Source: Osedax symbiont Rs1 (GTDB lineage Bacteria; Pseudomonadota; Gammaproteobacteria; Pseudomonadales; Balneatricaceae). From it: 34,759 bases of DNA. The notes beneath the pieces are model-generated. The model ran no database searches. It was given only the letters and a program-made list of their open reading frames with translations, and was not told the origin of the DNA. The stretch's first letter is position 1. Every line of letters starts with the position of its first letter. Made by a program: the position numbers and the translations under genes. This document shows positions 34,428 to 34,759 of the stretch, one piece after another. The stretch lies in NCBI GenBank assembly GCA_000416275.1, contig ASZJ01000120.1, positions 1-34,759 on the forward strand, written 5' to 3'.

Positions 34428-34759
34428 ATCTAGCTATCCTTAAATTAATTTATTTTTTAATAATACCGGTTGTCGAGAGATCCGGATTTATTATAGTAAC
34501 AAATATTCATCTGTTGTTAATAACTAGATTGGCATATGTCCATAAATGATTAAGTTTAAGTTCATTTATTTGGAGTAAGCACCGATGAATGGTTACCTGA
34601 TTAGCCCTGTGTCTCCGCCATAGCAAAAGATGCTTTTAATCTCTTCTCTGTGCTCTCTGTGTCCTCTGTGGTAAAACCAATCCTTTAAAGATTTTTTCAC
34701 CACAGAGGGCACAGAGGCGCTGCGCTGACAGAGGAAAAACAAAACACTAGCTGATTAGC
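34428..34759. other. Terminal gap upstream of the lipoprotein gene
   Basis: These 332 bp contain the lipoprotein promoter region on the minus strand and a palindromic repeat (34655-34716). No gene is seen up to the window end. Confidence 0.65.
34655..34716. repeat. Palindromic CTCTGTG-CCTCTGTGG repeat
   Basis: CTCTGTGTCCTCTGTGGT (34655-34672) and ACCACAGAGGGCACAGAG (34699-34716) are complementary at 17 of 18 positions, with a 26-base AT-rich spacer. Further CTCTGTG and CAGAGG fragments flank it. I recall the CACAGAGG/CCTCTGTG motif as a dispersed intergenic repeat in many bacterial genomes, but its role is not established. Confidence 0.75.

Overview
The window looks like a stretch of core chromosome from a gammaproteobacterium, probably an aerobic marine or aquatic one. 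The evidence is the set of housekeeping genes: lepA-lepB, rnc-era-recO, acpS, cysM, relA-mazG, adk-hemH-rlmB, nhaB, sohB, nagZ and a PsrA-like TetR regulator. Their gene order partly matches what I recall of the Pseudomonas-type arrangement. By eye the base composition is moderate to low in GC, with AT-rich intergenic regions. The exact genus cannot be read from the window. There is no sign of a prophage, CRISPR array, large IS element or tRNA/rRNA gene.

Layout. (1) 149-6356, plus strand: a fatty-acid or branched acyl-CoA oxidation cluster with a thiolase, two acyl-CoA dehydrogenases of different subfamilies, and both ETF subunits (etfB, etfA). It links acyl-CoA oxidation to the electron carrier that accepts the electrons. 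(2) 6703-7416, minus: an RluA-type pseudouridine synthase. (3) 7920-9224, plus: two small secreted proteins, DUF4399 and IalB-like. (4) 9401-15650, minus: a GGDEF protein with a degenerate active site, a YigZ/IMPACT protein, the NhaB Na+/H+ antiporter and an SCP2-domain protein, separated by unusually long gene-poor gaps of 0.9-1 kb. (5) 15751-19210, plus: SohB protease, PsrA-like regulator, NagZ. (6) 19825-25767, plus: lepA, lepB, rnc, era, recO, acpS. (7) 25876-30388, plus: cysM, relA, mazG. (8) 30673-33205, plus: adk, hemH, rlmB. (9) 33390-34427, minus: a repeat-rich lipoprotein with a C-terminal peptidoglycan-binding domain.

The least explained content is between the genes. Two families of short non-coding elements with terminal inverted repeats are scattered through the gaps. 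Family 1 runs 69-205 bp, with ends CCTGAATC(A/C)GTGACTTCA. Family 2 runs about 45-160 bp, with ends resembling GAGACCTCTGCATAAC. Several copies carry internal deletions and some have apparent 5-bp target duplications, so they look like MITEs mobilised by a transposase encoded elsewhere. Copies lie at junctions where genes expected from related genomes are absent (rlmD between cysM and relA; the rpoE/mucD region before lepA). pdxJ is also missing between recO and acpS.

Other points of note are perfect inverted repeats inside two coding regions (an 18-bp stem in the IalB-like gene, an 11-bp terminator-like stem in nagZ), two mutually exclusive hairpins between acpS and cysM, a long hairpin in the lepB-rnc gap, four TTG start codons, and repeated 11-mers in front of the acyl-CoA oxidation cluster. 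No complete novel multi-gene system is evident; the element families are the best candidates for something not yet described.
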